From positions 27,819,501 through 27,883,500 of the forward strand of contig CM066984.1 in NCBI GenBank assembly GCA_033977485.1: 64,000 nucleotides of DNA. The letters are read 5' to 3'. Below are positions 46,909-59,036 of the stretch, in pieces. Below the pieces are notes generated by a model that saw only the letters and a program-made list of their open reading frames with translations, was not told where the DNA came from and ran no database searches. The DNA comes from Hydrangea macrophylla. Its lineage: Eukaryota > Streptophyta > Magnoliopsida > Cornales > Hydrangeaceae. Both the position numbers and the translations under genes were made by a program. Position 1 is the first letter of the stretch; every line of letters begins with the position of its first letter.

Positions 46909-47761
46909 ATCTCCCCCTTTTTGATGATGGCAAACAACCAATGAAGGATATGCCAATATAAGCACATTTGATCATTTTCATATTATCATTCATAATGGAT
47001 ATCATATGTTAAGGAACATGAATGATAACTACCCAAATACTTCTCCCCAATACTTCTCATATTTCTCCCCCTTTGACATTATCAAAAAGATTTGGGGATA
47101 AAACACAAAGCTCCCCCTCACAATAGGCATACAAATCAAAAGGCCAAAATGATACCAAAAATAAACAAATATAACCACATATGAGAAAATGAATACATGA
47201 AAGTGCTCCCCCTAAGTATGTGCAATGATAAAAGATACCAAAAGATATGAATAGAGGGCATATTCTCTCAAAAGATACCAATAATAAAGTTGGAGAACTC
47301 AAAATATAAGGTAAACAAAAATTCAGTCGGATCAGTCGACTTAACAATACGAAATCAAAAAGTTCAAAGCCTCACACCTGAATCAGTCGACTATGTCGGG
47401 GTACCAGTCGACTGCTTTATTCAGCAGTCCATAAAAATGACAGTTCAGCAGCAAAAATTTGAATGATTCATAAAACATCATTTTGTCTGACCATTCTAAA
47501 AACTTTGTCTAATCAAACAAAAGCATATCATCATCTTTCAAATAAGCAATATCAAGAGCATAATGATTTATGTAAAGACATATCCAGATCACAAGGGGAT
47601 GAAACAAGATTATGAAAAAAAATCAAGTATGCATATCAAAAACAAAGTAATTTGAAACAAATAAGAGTATGATATGAAATCAATCAAAAAAAATTTAAGT
47701 AGGATGATGAAAACAAATCAAAACAAAATTACCTACTAACCTACCATTACCAAATCAATAC
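46909..47761 (-). other. C3 3' non-coding interior
   Basis: AT-rich and without coding sequence. It has further CAGTCGACT motifs (47336, 47384, 47405-47414). In a complete copia element, pol would lie between here and gag, and none is present. Confidence 0.65.
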
Positions 47762-49224
47762 TTAACCTTTGTCCAAGCATTTCTTGGATGCTCCATTTGC
47801 CGAGGTGGTAGGAGAGGCACTTTCCAATGTCATGAGGCAAAGATTGACAATCTCTTCACCATTTGAGTCGTCGTCCGATGATTCGCTCTCGGAACTACTA
47901 TTAGTGGCCTTGATTGTCTTCTTTTTGTGTTTTTCCTCCTTGGGTGACTTCTTTCCCGATTTTTCTTTCTTTATAAACTTTGCAAATTTTCGAGTGATCT
48001 TTGTCATTTCCTCATCCTCATCACTCTCAACATCTTTGCTCTTTTTCTTTGAGCTTGAGGATTTTAAAGCCATGTCTCCCCTTTTGGCCTCTTTCACTTC
48101 CAATTTCTTGTCTTCACTTTCAAAGACGGCCAATTCCATTTCATGAGTTATAAGAGAACCCATGATTTGTTCCAAGGAGAGTGTTGAAAGCTCCTTTGCT
48201 TCACGAACCGCCGTGACCTTTGGTTGCCAATCCTTTGGTAAAGACCTAAGCACTTTCTCAATCATTTCTTCATTAGTATAAACTTTACCAAGGTTTTTCA
48301 AGTTATTAATAAGAATGGTAAAACGAGAAAACACATCTCCAATAGATTCATATGGCAACATTTTAAACATTTCATAAGTTTGAACAAGCAAATTGATTTT
48401 AGACTTTTTAACTTGGCTTGTTCCCTCATGAACATTTTCAAGTTTATCCCAAATTTCTTTTGCGGATTCGCAAGATGAAATTCTATTGTATTCATTTGGG
48501 TCTAAACCACAATATAATGTCACGCCCCGCAGTAGCAAAAATAGAGAAAATAAATTCCTTTTTTGGACCCGTAGGCCATGACAGTTGAAAGTCACCACAT
48601 TGTCCACGACCAAAGTCGAACCATCAGAGAAATGATTCAAACCACGCATTTGGAAGTTCTAAGTTCGATATATAAAACCAAAGTTAAATACTAACTATTA
48701 CAACCCATAAGTATTGCAGAAGTATAAATAAAGTATTACGGCAACATACGCCGATAATAAACGTAACTATTTCAGAAGTCTCTAAACTAAACACGAGCTA
48801 ACTACGGCACAACTTCTAGCCTTCAGCTTGCGTAGTATTCAGCACCGGCATAGTCTCCATCATTGTAGGCTCCATCCTCGTGGCCCTTGTCCATGTATGC
48901 ATCACCTACATACTCATAACCCTGGCCAGCTGGACGTCGAATATCCAGCGGCATAAAACGCCGTCAGCTACGAAAGCCGAGTGAATGCAAATACTAACAG
49001 AGTATCTACAGATATGTAGCATATAACAACATCAATAAAAAGGATCATCTCATCCTTCGTATGCATGTATGCACCAACCCAATATCTAACAAAGAACATC
49101 GTCCCAAATCTCCCAATACATAACATAGACTCTTGGGTCCACATTAATCAGACACGTAGTCCCATACCTACGGTCTGTTCACTCTTGACATGCAGTCCCA
49201 TATAATCTAGCCAAATGCCCCGAT

Positions 49225-49515
49225 ATACTTTGGCCAACACGCCCCTGATACATCCTGGCCAACACGCCCAATACTTTACTCTGGCCAACTCGCCCAATAT
49301 GTTACTCTGGCCCACTCGCCCCATATGTTACTCTGGCCCACTCGCCCCATATGTTACTCTGGCAGTTGGCCAATATGTTACTCTGGCCAACTCGCCCAAT
49401 ATGTTACTCTGGCCAACTCGCCCAATATGTTACTCTGGCCCACTCGCCCAATATGTTACTCTGGCCCACTCGCCCCATATGTTACTCTGGCCTACTCGCC
49501 CCATATGTTACAGTC
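49225..49515 (-). repeat. 26-bp minisatellite in S3
   Basis: About 11 units of the type TTACTCTGGCCMACTCGCCC plus MATATG. Because 26 is not a multiple of 3 and the unit has no stop, all three plus frames are open and read the same 26-residue repeat. These frames are repeat artefacts, not genes. Confidence 0.92.
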
Positions 49516-50127
49516 TTCGTGACCGCATTTATACGTACCAATCATAAATAGTATCGACCATTGTGGTCGACAGACCCACTACTATGCACGTCGGCTTTTT
49601 AATCTCATTATTATCTCAACATATATCAAAAGGATATAAAAAAAACAAGGAAAATACAGGGTTTTACACATAGCAACATTCAAACCAGAACTAGAATGAA
49701 ATATTAGACATCGTGTATGATTCTAGTAAAAATAGGGCACAGGGGTATTTTGGTCATTTTCCAGTTTATAAGTCAGGATCCGAAAACATAAAAGTCACGT
49801 GAGATCAAATAAATAAGTATTCATGTTGGAAGCTAAGAGTTTTCGATCCCCGTTAAGAAAATATCTTGATTTCAGTCGATTTAAGTAAAAATAGATCACA
49901 AGGGTATTTTGGTCATTTTCCAGTTTTGTACGTCCACAGCCGAATTTATAAAAGTTCCGTGAGATTAAATAAATAAGTATTCATGTTGGAAGTTAAGAGT
50001 TTTCGATCCTCATTAAGAATCCATCTCGATTCCAGTCGTATTTGAAAATACCAGTATATCGTATTTATGCCGTATTTATCTAAATACGTAATATAATACG
50101 TATAAGCATCACATAATTAATATAAAT

Positions 50128-50470
50128 CATAATCATAATCATAATCATAATCATAATCATAATCATAATCATAATCATGTGTTCATAACAAAGTGTAATA
50201 TAAATAGCTGAGTGAGTTGGAGACTCACCTAAATTCGCAGAATAATAATGCTGAGAAAACCCGAAGAATCTTCGAATATAAAATTCCGGCTTCAAATAGC
50301 GTTCTTGGTGTTCTTGGTGTACTATATGTGTTCTTGGTGTACTAGGTGTGTTCTTGGTGTTCTTGGTGTACTAGGTGTGTTCTTGGTGTTCTTGGTGTAC
50401 TAGGTGTGTTCTTGGTGTTCTTGGTGTTTGTGTGTGTGTTCTTGGTGTTCTTGGTGTTTGTGTGTGTGCA
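50128..50470 (-). repeat. Microsatellite and GTTCTTGGT repeats in S3
   Basis: (TAATCA)n, about 8 units, at 50128-50176. A GTTCTTGGTGTACTAGGTGT-type minisatellite lies at 50302-50470 with TGTGTG interruptions. Both lie in the 5' part of the LTR near its promoter side. Confidence 0.85.
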
Positions 50471-51136
50471 TTAGGATAACTTCTCAACCTCATAAGTCTA
50501 AGGATAAATGTAATGGAATGGTCACATATATATAGGAACCAAGGAGGGACCTCACCTTGCAATTACCAAGAGTTAAAGGATCAAATGATAATTATTTCCT
50601 TAGGGCCATGTTTGGTTGGATGAGCAATAAAATCATAACTGGTCCAAATATACCAGATATTCACAAATCTGCTAAATTTCTGTTTCTAAAAATTCTACAA
50701 ATTTATAATTGAGTTCTATAAATACTGAATATTATAATAACAACATAAAAACACTTATTCATCTTGGGAAATAAATATTTAAAAATAGCGGGTATTAGAT
50801 ATATAAAATTCATTGCCATAGCATTTATTTTTATGAGTTTCTTATCGGTATTATTATATTCATCTACCGTCTTTGGAATAGAAAAACCATTTTCAATTTT
50901 TGTAGGTAGATGAGGCCCTTTGACCACGATTTGCCATAAATCAAAATCTTGAGAAATCATATAGATTCTCATTCTATTTTTCCAATAGGCATAGTTTGAG
51001 CCATTAAAACGTGGTGGTCTTAATGTTGATTGACCCTCACAATAATAAATGCAAGAAGAATCGGTTTCCATTGGATCTTATCTCTAGGTTTTCAAAAATC
51101 TTTTGAAAAAGAAGAGCCGAGGCTCTGATACCAATT

Positions 51137-52473
51137 GTTGGCCCAAATACGAAAACCTTAGAGGGGGAGTGAATAAGGTTTTAGCGGAAATTAACCTTTT
51201 TAAAACTTAATTGCAAATTAAAATACAATCACAATCAATAATGTAAAGAGATAAGGGAAGAGATACTTGCAAACCAATTTTTCAAGTGGTTCGGCAATCG
51301 CACCCCGCAGCCTACGTCCACCCCTCAAGAACACCTCTTGAGGATTCCTTTAATCCGATCTACTTCACGGGTGTAGACCAAACCATTCTCGGAGCACTTA
51401 CGGGTGTGCACCAAACCGTTACAAGAGCCTCCAATCTCTCCCAAAGAAGAAAACCTCTTCTTTGCAATCAAGGGTTACTAACCCTCACTCTTTACAAATT
51501 GATATGAATACAAATAGATAACTCTCTCTCTAGAGTGGATAATACAATTAAAGCTCACTACAATTTTGCTCTCTCAAGAAATACAAATTAAAGATTTGAG
51601 CAAATTGATAAACTCACACAACTAGGGCTCAAATGATAATGTTTAAAGATCAAAGTGATGTGTGATCAATACTATGTTTTCCAATCAAAATCTCAACCCC
51701 AAATAGCTTGGGAAAACATGTAATTATAGGCCTTGGAAGATTATAGCCGTTGGTGCCAAGTTTGGTAATTAAAAGCCCCTTTAAAAACTAGCCGTTATTG
51801 CCTTTCAGGTCGATTCAGTCGAATGGACCTTGAAGCAGTCGACTGGGCCTTGAAGCAGTCGACTGAGATGTGTTTACAGAGGGTTCTGTTAGCATTCAAC
51901 TCACTTCAGTCGACTACATCAGGCCCTCAGTCGACTGCCCCTCCCTGTTTGACAGCCAGACACATCTCCACTAAAATGGCCATAACTCCCTCTACAAAAA
52001 TTGGATTTGCGATCCGTTTGATGTTTTGGAAACTAGATTCAAATACCTTTCCAACCATATAAGATTCAACATTTAATTATTTTCCAATTGGTTGGGGCAT
52101 TTCTTTAAAAATGATTCAGTTAAAATTTATTTCCAAAACTTTAACTTTTAGAGTTTTTTTGAGCCCCTATGAGTGTGAGATCAAGATGCCTTAAAATGAT
52201 GGTCCTAGACTTCAACCAAGGATAAAATATCTTCAAGTCTTCAAGGTTGATCCTTGTTGAGCTCCTTGTAATCTTGATCTACATCAATTAAATCTCATGC
52301 ACACAAAGATGTTAAAACATTGATACAATATTAATACATGAGATTATATATGAGCATAAAAATGACTATGATAATAACAAAGAATGAATTAATATGAATC
52401 ATGTAATTATCATAGCATATTTGACATCATCAAAACATAATTAAATATGCCTTAATATACCTTAAGGCTAATA
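51137..52473 (-). mobile_element. C3 5' LTR
   Basis: Partner of 45565-46908. Three exact CAGTCGACTG copies at 51836, 51856 and 51928, with decayed ones at 51815 and 51906. Confidence 0.88.
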
Positions 52474-54125
52474 GAGTCTTCATGACGAGGTGGTTGTTGA
52501 AAGATGTTTCGGTTGGTGGAAGGTGTTTTGGTAAATGAAAGATGGTTTAGTTAGTAAGAGATGTTTTTTGGTTAGTAAATGATGTTGGATGTTGGAAACA
52601 GATAATAGTGGCATTAAGAATGTCGAGACGAGTTTTCTCAGTTGGACGTTTTTTTTTTTAATACGTGGTCGGGTATATTGGCAGTTATAACCTGACGGTG
52701 AGAACGCAAAGATCTTAAAAGGCGTGTTAAAAAAGTAATAAGGTCATCTTTGTTGTGCTTTACTATATACGTTCCATGTGATTTAGTTTTCTCACTCAGC
52801 TTTCATAAACTGACGACGTTCATGTCGCTGGACATTCCCATGTCCAGCTTATCCAGGTCACAAGAACATAGGCTATGGAGCTACTCAAGAATATAATGTG
52901 GAAGAAGATTATACTGAAGAGGATTATGGTTATGCTAGTTAGAAAGAAGACCAGTAGCTTCCCTTTGTAAATATTTTTGTTGTAATCAGAAGACTTATCA
53001 TAGTTTTGTAATAGTTTTTGTAAGGCCGAGAGCCATAAGACTCTTATGTATTTAATTAGCCAGTACCGTTGTAGCCTTTCATTGTAATATATTCCAGTAG
53101 TAGATGTTGCTTTTTGTAGACACCCCATTTTGTCAGCTATCAGATTTAGGAGACCCATAGCTTGGTGGTTCACGATGATCGAAAAAGACTCAAAAGGACT
53201 CCCGGAAGTTGGTTCTATTTCTCAAAATGCTCAGAATGACCAAAATGCCCCTGAGAGCCCGAAAACTCCTAGATTTGGACCAAAAGTTCTGGAAACATGC
53301 TGGATAGTAAGAAAAGTGATAAAATGAGTTTTTTTTAAGTAAAATCAGATGAAATCGTCAGCTCCCAGAGATCCCCGGAAGTTCCCCGAAAGTCCCCGTT
53401 GACTAGTTTGACCAAGGTTTGACCAGGTTTGACCAAAATCGTCCGAATTCTCCGGGATCATTCTAGATCATGTGGAAAGTATTAAATTGAGTTTTAAAAG
53501 AAAATCGAGCGAAAACGTCAGCTCTTGGGAGCTCTCAGAGGTTTCAAGAACTTCCCGGGAATCCCAAGTTTGACCAGTTTGACTAAAATTTGACTTTAGA
53601 ACCAGAGCGCCATAACAATTTTCAAATATTTTTCATGGATACTAGAGGTCAATAGCTTTCCAACGGTATATCGCACATAATTTTCAGATTTAAAACGAGT
53701 TTATTGTGAATTTTCGAAGACGAAAAAGGCAATCAAATCGGCTTTTATCACAAATACCGCAAAACTTTTCAAAGTGACCTATCCCCAACTATTTTTTTAT
53801 GTAAAATAGACTCCATTACCTTTCCAATGGTATATCACAACCTCAATTTGGAGTTCGTATGCATTTTCTGTGAATTTCGGACGAAATAGGGCCTTTTCAC
53901 GAATACCAGAACCTTTGGGGGCCTAAACAGGATTATCCAGAGGATTGAGGAGCAGTGCCGCCGCGGCACTGGCCCACTGTCGCCGCGGCATAGGCCTAGT
54001 GCTGCCATGGCACTCTCCTCTAGAGCAATATGTTTTTGCAATTATTCTTGGGGTTCCATTTTGATTAATTAAAAACCAAAACGACGTAGTTCTATGTTTT
54101 AAGATGTTTGGAGCCAATGGGAACA

Positions 54126-54802
54126 CTTCTTGATACGCCCAAAATTTGGCTCTATCCTATGACCGAGCGGTTCAAATCAGCAGTCAGTCTATGCCCTGGG
54201 CAAATCATGTACAACTCCACAGAAGCATCAGCCCGAGCGGTTTAGTCTACTCATCATCCCGAGCGGTTCATCCACGACCCAGCCAGCAGGTCGGGAAAAC
54301 CGCACAGGCACATCTCGCCGCGGAAACAGCTCATTCGGGCCCACAGGCGTGATCCCGAGCATTATGAGCAGTTTCCTACTCCAGCAAGAAGACTAATGGA
54401 AAGTGCACACTATTTCCTAATCCAATTAGGAAATCCCCATAATTAATGCCAATCTATATCAATAGGATTATATTTCCTTATCCATGTATGAGTAGGTCTC
54501 TTACATCTATAAAAGAGACCTCTCACCCCTCATTGAAGGGGCCGCCAACTTCTTAGTCTACACAGCACCTCTATAATTCACCATTATACGCATACACCCG
54601 GCCGGTATTACTGGTAGTGCCGCCCCTCTTTGTTGGCTTACCAGGCCCGCCGGTGATCTGCTAGTGAACGTGCTCAGACACACACTTGGACGTAGGTACC
54701 TTCATTAATAGGGCCGAACCACATACAAAAAATAGTCTCTCACTCTTTCTCTCCTTAAATTACTCTACTTTACTCTTACCAATTTTTGGCATCATCACTT
54801 CT
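54126..54802 (+). mobile_element. Solo LTR S4 (667 bp), TSD CTTCT
   Basis: 54131-54797 begins TGATACGCCCAAAATTTGG and ends CCAATTTTTGGCATCATCA (imperfect terminal inverted repeat), flanked by CTTCT (54126-54130, 54798-54802). A TATAAAA box at 54508-54514 supports an LTR. Repeated CCGAGCGGTT motifs lie at 54163-54265. The element is inserted in the O1 LTR upstream of its TATA box. It could alternatively be a small element with inverted termini, but 5-bp TSDs and TG...CA ends favour an LTR. Confidence 0.75.
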
Positions 54803-54973
54803 AAAACCCCAAAACCACCCCAAATTGGCCTATATAAACCCCCCTTGACTTCTCATTTAGGGGGTGTTAAATGTAAGCTTTGAAAAGTTGTGGGAGAGAA
54901 AGTTGTAGAGATAAGGTTAAGATAGAGAGAGAAAAGAAGCTTTCTTCTTTTATTTCAAAACAAAAGTGAGTTC

Positions 54974-55366
54974 TAAGAGCATCTCCAAAGGAGAAGGCAA
55001 AATTTACACATCAAATGACTCATTTGATGCAAGAATTTACATTTGCCTCATGAATCACACACATGCTCTCCAAAGGATACACCAAATGTTGATTATTTTA
55101 ATATATTTTTAGTTTTCCATCTTTTTATATTCAAAATTTTTAATCACTTTTAATCATCCAACCACCCTCTCTCTCTCTCCCCTACATTTTTTATTCTAAA
55201 AAAATAGATTTGATGCAATAGGCAAATGTAGCAAAGTTGCTGCAATTGACAAGGGCAGCAAAGTTGTTGCTGCTGTTTGATGCTCCCTTTGGAGCTCATT
55301 TTGCTGACATGGCACAACAAATAATTTTGGTGCAATGATTTGCTGCCATTGTTGGAGATGGTCTAA
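54974..55366 (+). mobile_element. Tourist-like MITE (PIF/Harbinger), TSD TAA
   Basis: 54977-55363 (387 bp) begins GAGCATCTCC and ends GGAGATGGTC, a 10-bp inverted repeat with one mismatch, flanked by TAA on both sides. TWA target duplications and short terminal repeats are typical of PIF/Harbinger-derived MITEs. No coding capacity. Confidence 0.75.
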
Positions 55367-57428
55367 ACTTTGTTTGTACTTCATTACTCCTATGTACTTC
55401 ATATTCAATACACCCAACCACCATTTTAGTGAGCATTTAAGAGAGAGGAAGCTACTTCCATGTCCAGTGTCATCACATATGAGTGAAACATCAAACTACA
55501 AGTCCAATATCACATTGATCATCATCTATTGATTGTTATTTACTTGTTTGTTTATGCAATGTTCATCTCTTCTTACCTCATTTCTTTTTTATTTTCTTTA
55601 TTTACTTACTAGTTCATCATCATCTAGATGATGACATGAAGTTTGAGGTGAGTGAATCCTTATGGATAGTAGCTCTTGACCTCAAAAACATGTTTGATAG
55701 ATGATGATTATAACTTCAATACCTCCAAGGTATCCTTGAAGTTATATTCAAATGAAAATAAATCTCTCCAACAATCTTGGAGGTTCTTGGTGATGAGTTT
55801 GATGTTGGCATTTTAAGTGGTTATAAGCTTCATTGATTATTGAAAATGTGCTTTCAAAACTTCTATTTCAAAACCCGCTTCTTAAAACCCTCGCTTTGAT
55901 TTCAAGAGATAACCTTGTTTTCCCAAAATCTTCAAAACAGTGAGTCAAAACAGTGAGTGATCTGAGTTCAAAGATTTATCTAGAACTCAATACTCAATGT
56001 ATGAATGCAAGGCCACTTGGAAAGTATTCATAACTCATTAGAGAACACCCATGATTTTTGGTTTGACTTGGAAATACTTGAAAATGGTCTATTTGGACCC
56101 AAACATTCCTTCCAGACATTCTGCCTCTACTGTCACAGCAGCTTGGTTGACTTTCAACTTATTTTTCAGAACACTTTTCCAAAATGGGTGGTCCTAACTT
56201 ATTTTTTCCTTAAACTTCAATGTCTTAGGGATCGTTCTGTATAAAATGGGCCTCTATTTCATTTCTTTTCATTTTATAAGATTTTTTGACATTTCAGTCG
56301 ACAATACGGACTCTGTTTCTGAGTGACCTCTATTGTTTAAGTGATTTCTCTCAATCTGTGATAGTTATTAAAGGTTGTCTTTTTGGATTGTGTTCTAGAC
56401 ACAATAAGGAAGGTCTCCATTAAAAAGCATGCATTGAAAACATTCCTAACCCCTCGTTTCAATTTTTAAAAGATCATGTTACTGTTCTGTCCACTATTCA
56501 CAGCAAGCACACTTTTACTTTCCCCCTTTGATTTGATGCTTACATGCACTCCAAATTAGTTCATGTCTTAGGAAGTAGTTCATAATACATTTGTACATAT
56601 CTTATGATGATTTCATTCATTCATTCATACACATTCTAGACTTCTAAGTCATTCTAGGAATCCATGAACACAAAGCACACTACAACCTTGGCACATTCTA
56701 GGTACATACATTGCATCTGTGCAAAGATTTGGAGCTTTTGTGAGTCCTAATTTAAGAAGATTATAAGGAATGAACTTGATCAATACGTTCATGTTTCCCT
56801 CAATCTAGTCTTCCTTTCTCATCCGTCCCGGGGATTGAGAAATCTTCTTTCCTCAAAGATTAACATGCATCATAATAGCTTGCTAAGCATATTTTGATTT
56901 CTTTGATTATTTGTTTCAATAACAATTCATGTCCCCCTTTAGATTAGGAATTCTTGACTATTTGATATATGATTAGACGATTTTTTCTAGGTTTATTTGT
57001 GTGATCTTTAACTTTACATTGTATGATATTTGACTTAGATCTTATGAATGATATCTTATCTTTAGATCTTCCATTTCAAATTTTCTTATGTGATGTAATA
57101 TACTATCATAGTATTAATTGTCGAACCATACATAGTATAAGATGATAATTTGGATGCTAATTGAGGCCCGTCGAAAGATGGGGCGAGTTGAGGGTGTTTT
57201 AGTTGCGACAAAGGCTCCTTCCTCTCTCGTACCAAAACCCCGAACCAAGTTTTTTGGTTATGAAGGGCCTGTGCCCTTTATCCATTTGGGTGAGTCAAAA
57301 TTAGGTTTCTTGGTTCCTTAAAGACCAAGTGGCGACTCTGTATCTGTTTTCAATGGACCTTTTCTCTCTCTTTTCAAAATCAAATTTCAAACAAAAACTA
57401 ACAAGAGGTGGAATCCCGCATGTCCACA

Positions 57429-59036
57429 ATTTGGCGACTCTTCTGGGAACGTTTTATATTAAAACAAAATAATACAGAGGTTTGACTCATAAGAAGTATC
57501 CTTAAAATCATCTTTTTACTTTGTCTGGTTCACCGCATTGCACTCTTGCATTTCCCCCCTCCGACTGTGTCTGAAACGTGGCGCTGACATTGTTAAGGTC
57601 TTGCTGTGTCAGGGCACAAGTCACCGTTGATATTGTACCTTCCAAGGTATATCAAAAAGAGTAAAAACCTCCGTACTGTCTCCCTGACAGTATATTGGAA
57701 CTCTCGTCAACGGACCCTATTTGACTAAATCCAGCCTTTGCATATAGATTCCTGTAGAACCTTTCGTAGGACTATTCATTTATCTTTTCAGATAGGACAA
57801 TGTGATATAACTGCTGTATGCCCTGATGGGATTACCTGTGCGGTGTAGACGCTTATGTGGCATGAGGCAGAACCTCTTTCTTATGATTCCCAAGGCAATC
57901 ACTCACATGTGATCACATTGAGTTGACCTGCCTAGGCATCATGACAAGGATGTCTGCTCCATGCTCACAAAGATATACACCGCAAACCTTGTTTGTCGGT
58001 CCTAAGACATAAGAGTATGAAAACTTGTTAGACAGTATGATCACCATCGTCACATGCTCCTGTCATATACACCCGTTTCTCCCAGAATCTCTGTCCAGAT
58101 ATCCCAGATATAACCATATTAACCCAGAAACTCTGTCCAGATATCCCAGATATGACCATATTAACCGGTTTCTCCCAGAAATTCTGCCCAGATATCCCAG
58201 ATATAACCATATTAACCCAGAAACTCTGTCCAGATATCCCAGATATGACCATATTAACCGGTTTCTCCCAGAAATTCTGTCCAAATATCCCAGATATAAC
58301 CATATTAACCCAGAAACTCTGTCCAGATATCCCAGATATGACCATATTAACCGGTTTCTCCCAGAAATTCTGTCCAAATATCCCTGATATAACCATATTA
58401 ACCCGTTTCTCCCAGAAACTCTGTCCAGATATCCCAGATATAACCATATTAACCCAGAAACTCTGTCCAGATATCCCAGATATGACCATATTAACCGGTT
58501 TCTCCCAGAAATTCTGCCCAGATATCCCAGATATAACCATATTAACCAGTTTTTCCCAGAAACTCTACTCAAATTTTCCAAAAATGCCAGAAACTATGTC
58601 CGGATATCCCAATTTCTCCCAGAAACTCTGTCCAAATCAACCAGAAATGCCCAGTCTCTCCTGGAAGCCTCCATAGAACCCTGGAAACCCCTGTTATCCA
58701 TTGGTGATCGTACTGGAAAGTAAGGTTGGCACACTCTGTATGTTTGGGACCTTAATTGTTTAACTGCTATCTGTTAGAAATAGGAGCATCATATAGATTA
58801 GGACTTACATCCGCGTGCTTGTCTCATTTGCATACACCATTCCCATCAATCTGAACGCACTGTCTCGATCATTCTTACACAAGTCAGTCCATGTTTGTTA
58901 ACATCACTGTCTTTGTCTGTCTAAAGTCATCACTATCAAAATCTGATCTAGTCCTCTCAAAATCTGTCAGGTCAGTATAGATTCCTGAAGTCAGCAGCTG
59001 GGATCCTCGTCGTGGGTCAGGAATTCACATAATTGT
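57429..59036 (+). other. O1 leader with 93-bp minisatellite
   Basis: Starts with the primer-site region TTTGGCGACTCTTCTGGG (57430-57447). 58074-58640 is a tandem array whose higher-order unit is 93 bp (a 51-bp plus a 42-bp half). The phrase CAGAAACTCTGTCCAGATAT recurs at 58125, 58218 and 58311. Since 93 is divisible by 3 and the unit has no stops, long frames appear on both strands. I regard them as repeat artefacts. Nothing else was recognised. Confidence 0.8.

Larger units (their letters stand above)
48518..50801 (-). mobile_element. Solo LTR S3 (2284 bp, minus strand), TSD TATAA
   Basis: TGTCACGCCCC on the left. The right edge is a decayed LTR start (GGGTATTAGATA instead of GGGTATTACA). 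TATAA lies at 48513-48517 and 50802-50806. Same LTR family as G1, S1, G3 and K. On the minus strand it has a donor-like AG|GTGAGT at 50228, a 26-bp minisatellite (49225-49515), hairpins at 48965-48979 and 48929-48949, and a 32-codon acidic frame ending TGA at 48825-48823. Its length equals that of S1. It splits C3 gag. Confidence 0.85.
47762..51071 (-). pseudogene. C3 copia gag, split by solo LTR S3
   Basis: On the minus strand, ATG at 51071-51069 opens M-E-T-D-S-S, then P-P-R-F-N-G-S-N-Y-A-Y-W-K-N-R-M. The frame runs to about 50807, where S3 interrupts it, and resumes at 48517 with L-Y-C-G-L-D-P-N-E-Y-N-R-I-S. It continues with the UBN2 core (K-E-I-W-D-K-L, R-F-T-I-L-I-N-N-L, V-L-R-S-L-P-K-D-W). 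The C-terminal Ser/Asp/Lys-rich tail ends N-L-C-L-M...C-L-D-K-G at 47762. Without S3 it would be about 340 residues. Family gags normally carry a CX2CX4HX4C knuckle between the Lys-rich block and the acidic tail, and it is missing here. Apart from S3 the frame is open. Confidence 0.85.
45560..52478 (-). mobile_element. C3: gag-only copia (SIRE/Maximus-like) element, TSD GAGTC
   Basis: LTRs 45565-46908 (1344 bp) and 51137-52473 (1337 bp) begin TGTTGGCCC and end AAGGCTAACA/AAGGCTAATA, flanked by GAGTC (45560-45564, 52474-52478). The minus-strand primer site TTGGTATCAGAGCC adjoins 51137. A minus-strand polypurine tract AAAAAGGGGGAGAT adjoins 46908. The interior has gag but no protease, integrase or RT. 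The gag stop at 47762 is followed by about 850 bp of non-coding sequence with TCGACT motifs. LTR divergence is about 2 percent by eye. It is non-autonomous. Confidence 0.9.
42854..53114 (+). mobile_element. G3 3' LTR, interrupted by C3 and truncated by O1
   Basis: Begins TGTAATAACT right after a purine-rich stretch (AGGTGGTAGAAGA). Own sequence: 42854-45564 and 52479-53114. A TATA box TATAAAA is at 43301-43307. Repeated GACACTTGTCCACATGTG motifs lie at 43198-43250, a donor-like TTG|GTGAGT at 43680, and a duplicated segment of about 190 bp at 43780-44150. A 95-bp minisatellite lies at 45125-45570, hairpins at 52798-52813 and 52827-52848, and a 28-codon acidic frame ends at TAG 52940-52942. The usual GGGGCGTGACA end is missing because O1's LTR starts at 53115. 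Confidence 0.82.
53115..57428 (+). mobile_element. O1 5' LTR (about 4.3 kb with insertions)
   Basis: Starts TGTAGACACCCC and ends GCATGTCCACA. It contains repeated TTTGACCA phrases (53405-53600), GC-rich CCGCGGCA repeats (53955-54010), a TATA box TATATAAA (54831-54838), solo LTR S4 and a MITE. Net length without insertions is about 3.25 kb. No gene is seen in 55367-57428, which is AT-rich until a GGCGAC-containing end. The 3' LTR is outside the window, so the borders rest on the TG/CA ends and adjacent primer region. Confidence 0.72.

Noticed and set aside
49200..49515. CRISPR-like array of short repeats
   Set aside because: Units are contiguous with no unique spacers, and the context is a plant LTR.
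49215..49551. Three parallel plus-strand frames of 65-110 codons
   Set aside because: The 26-bp repeat reads the same peptide in every frame. Repeat artefact inside solo LTR S3.
58025..58676. Four long overlapping frames on both strands
   Set aside because: All are products of the stop-free 93-bp tandem repeat and show no domain.
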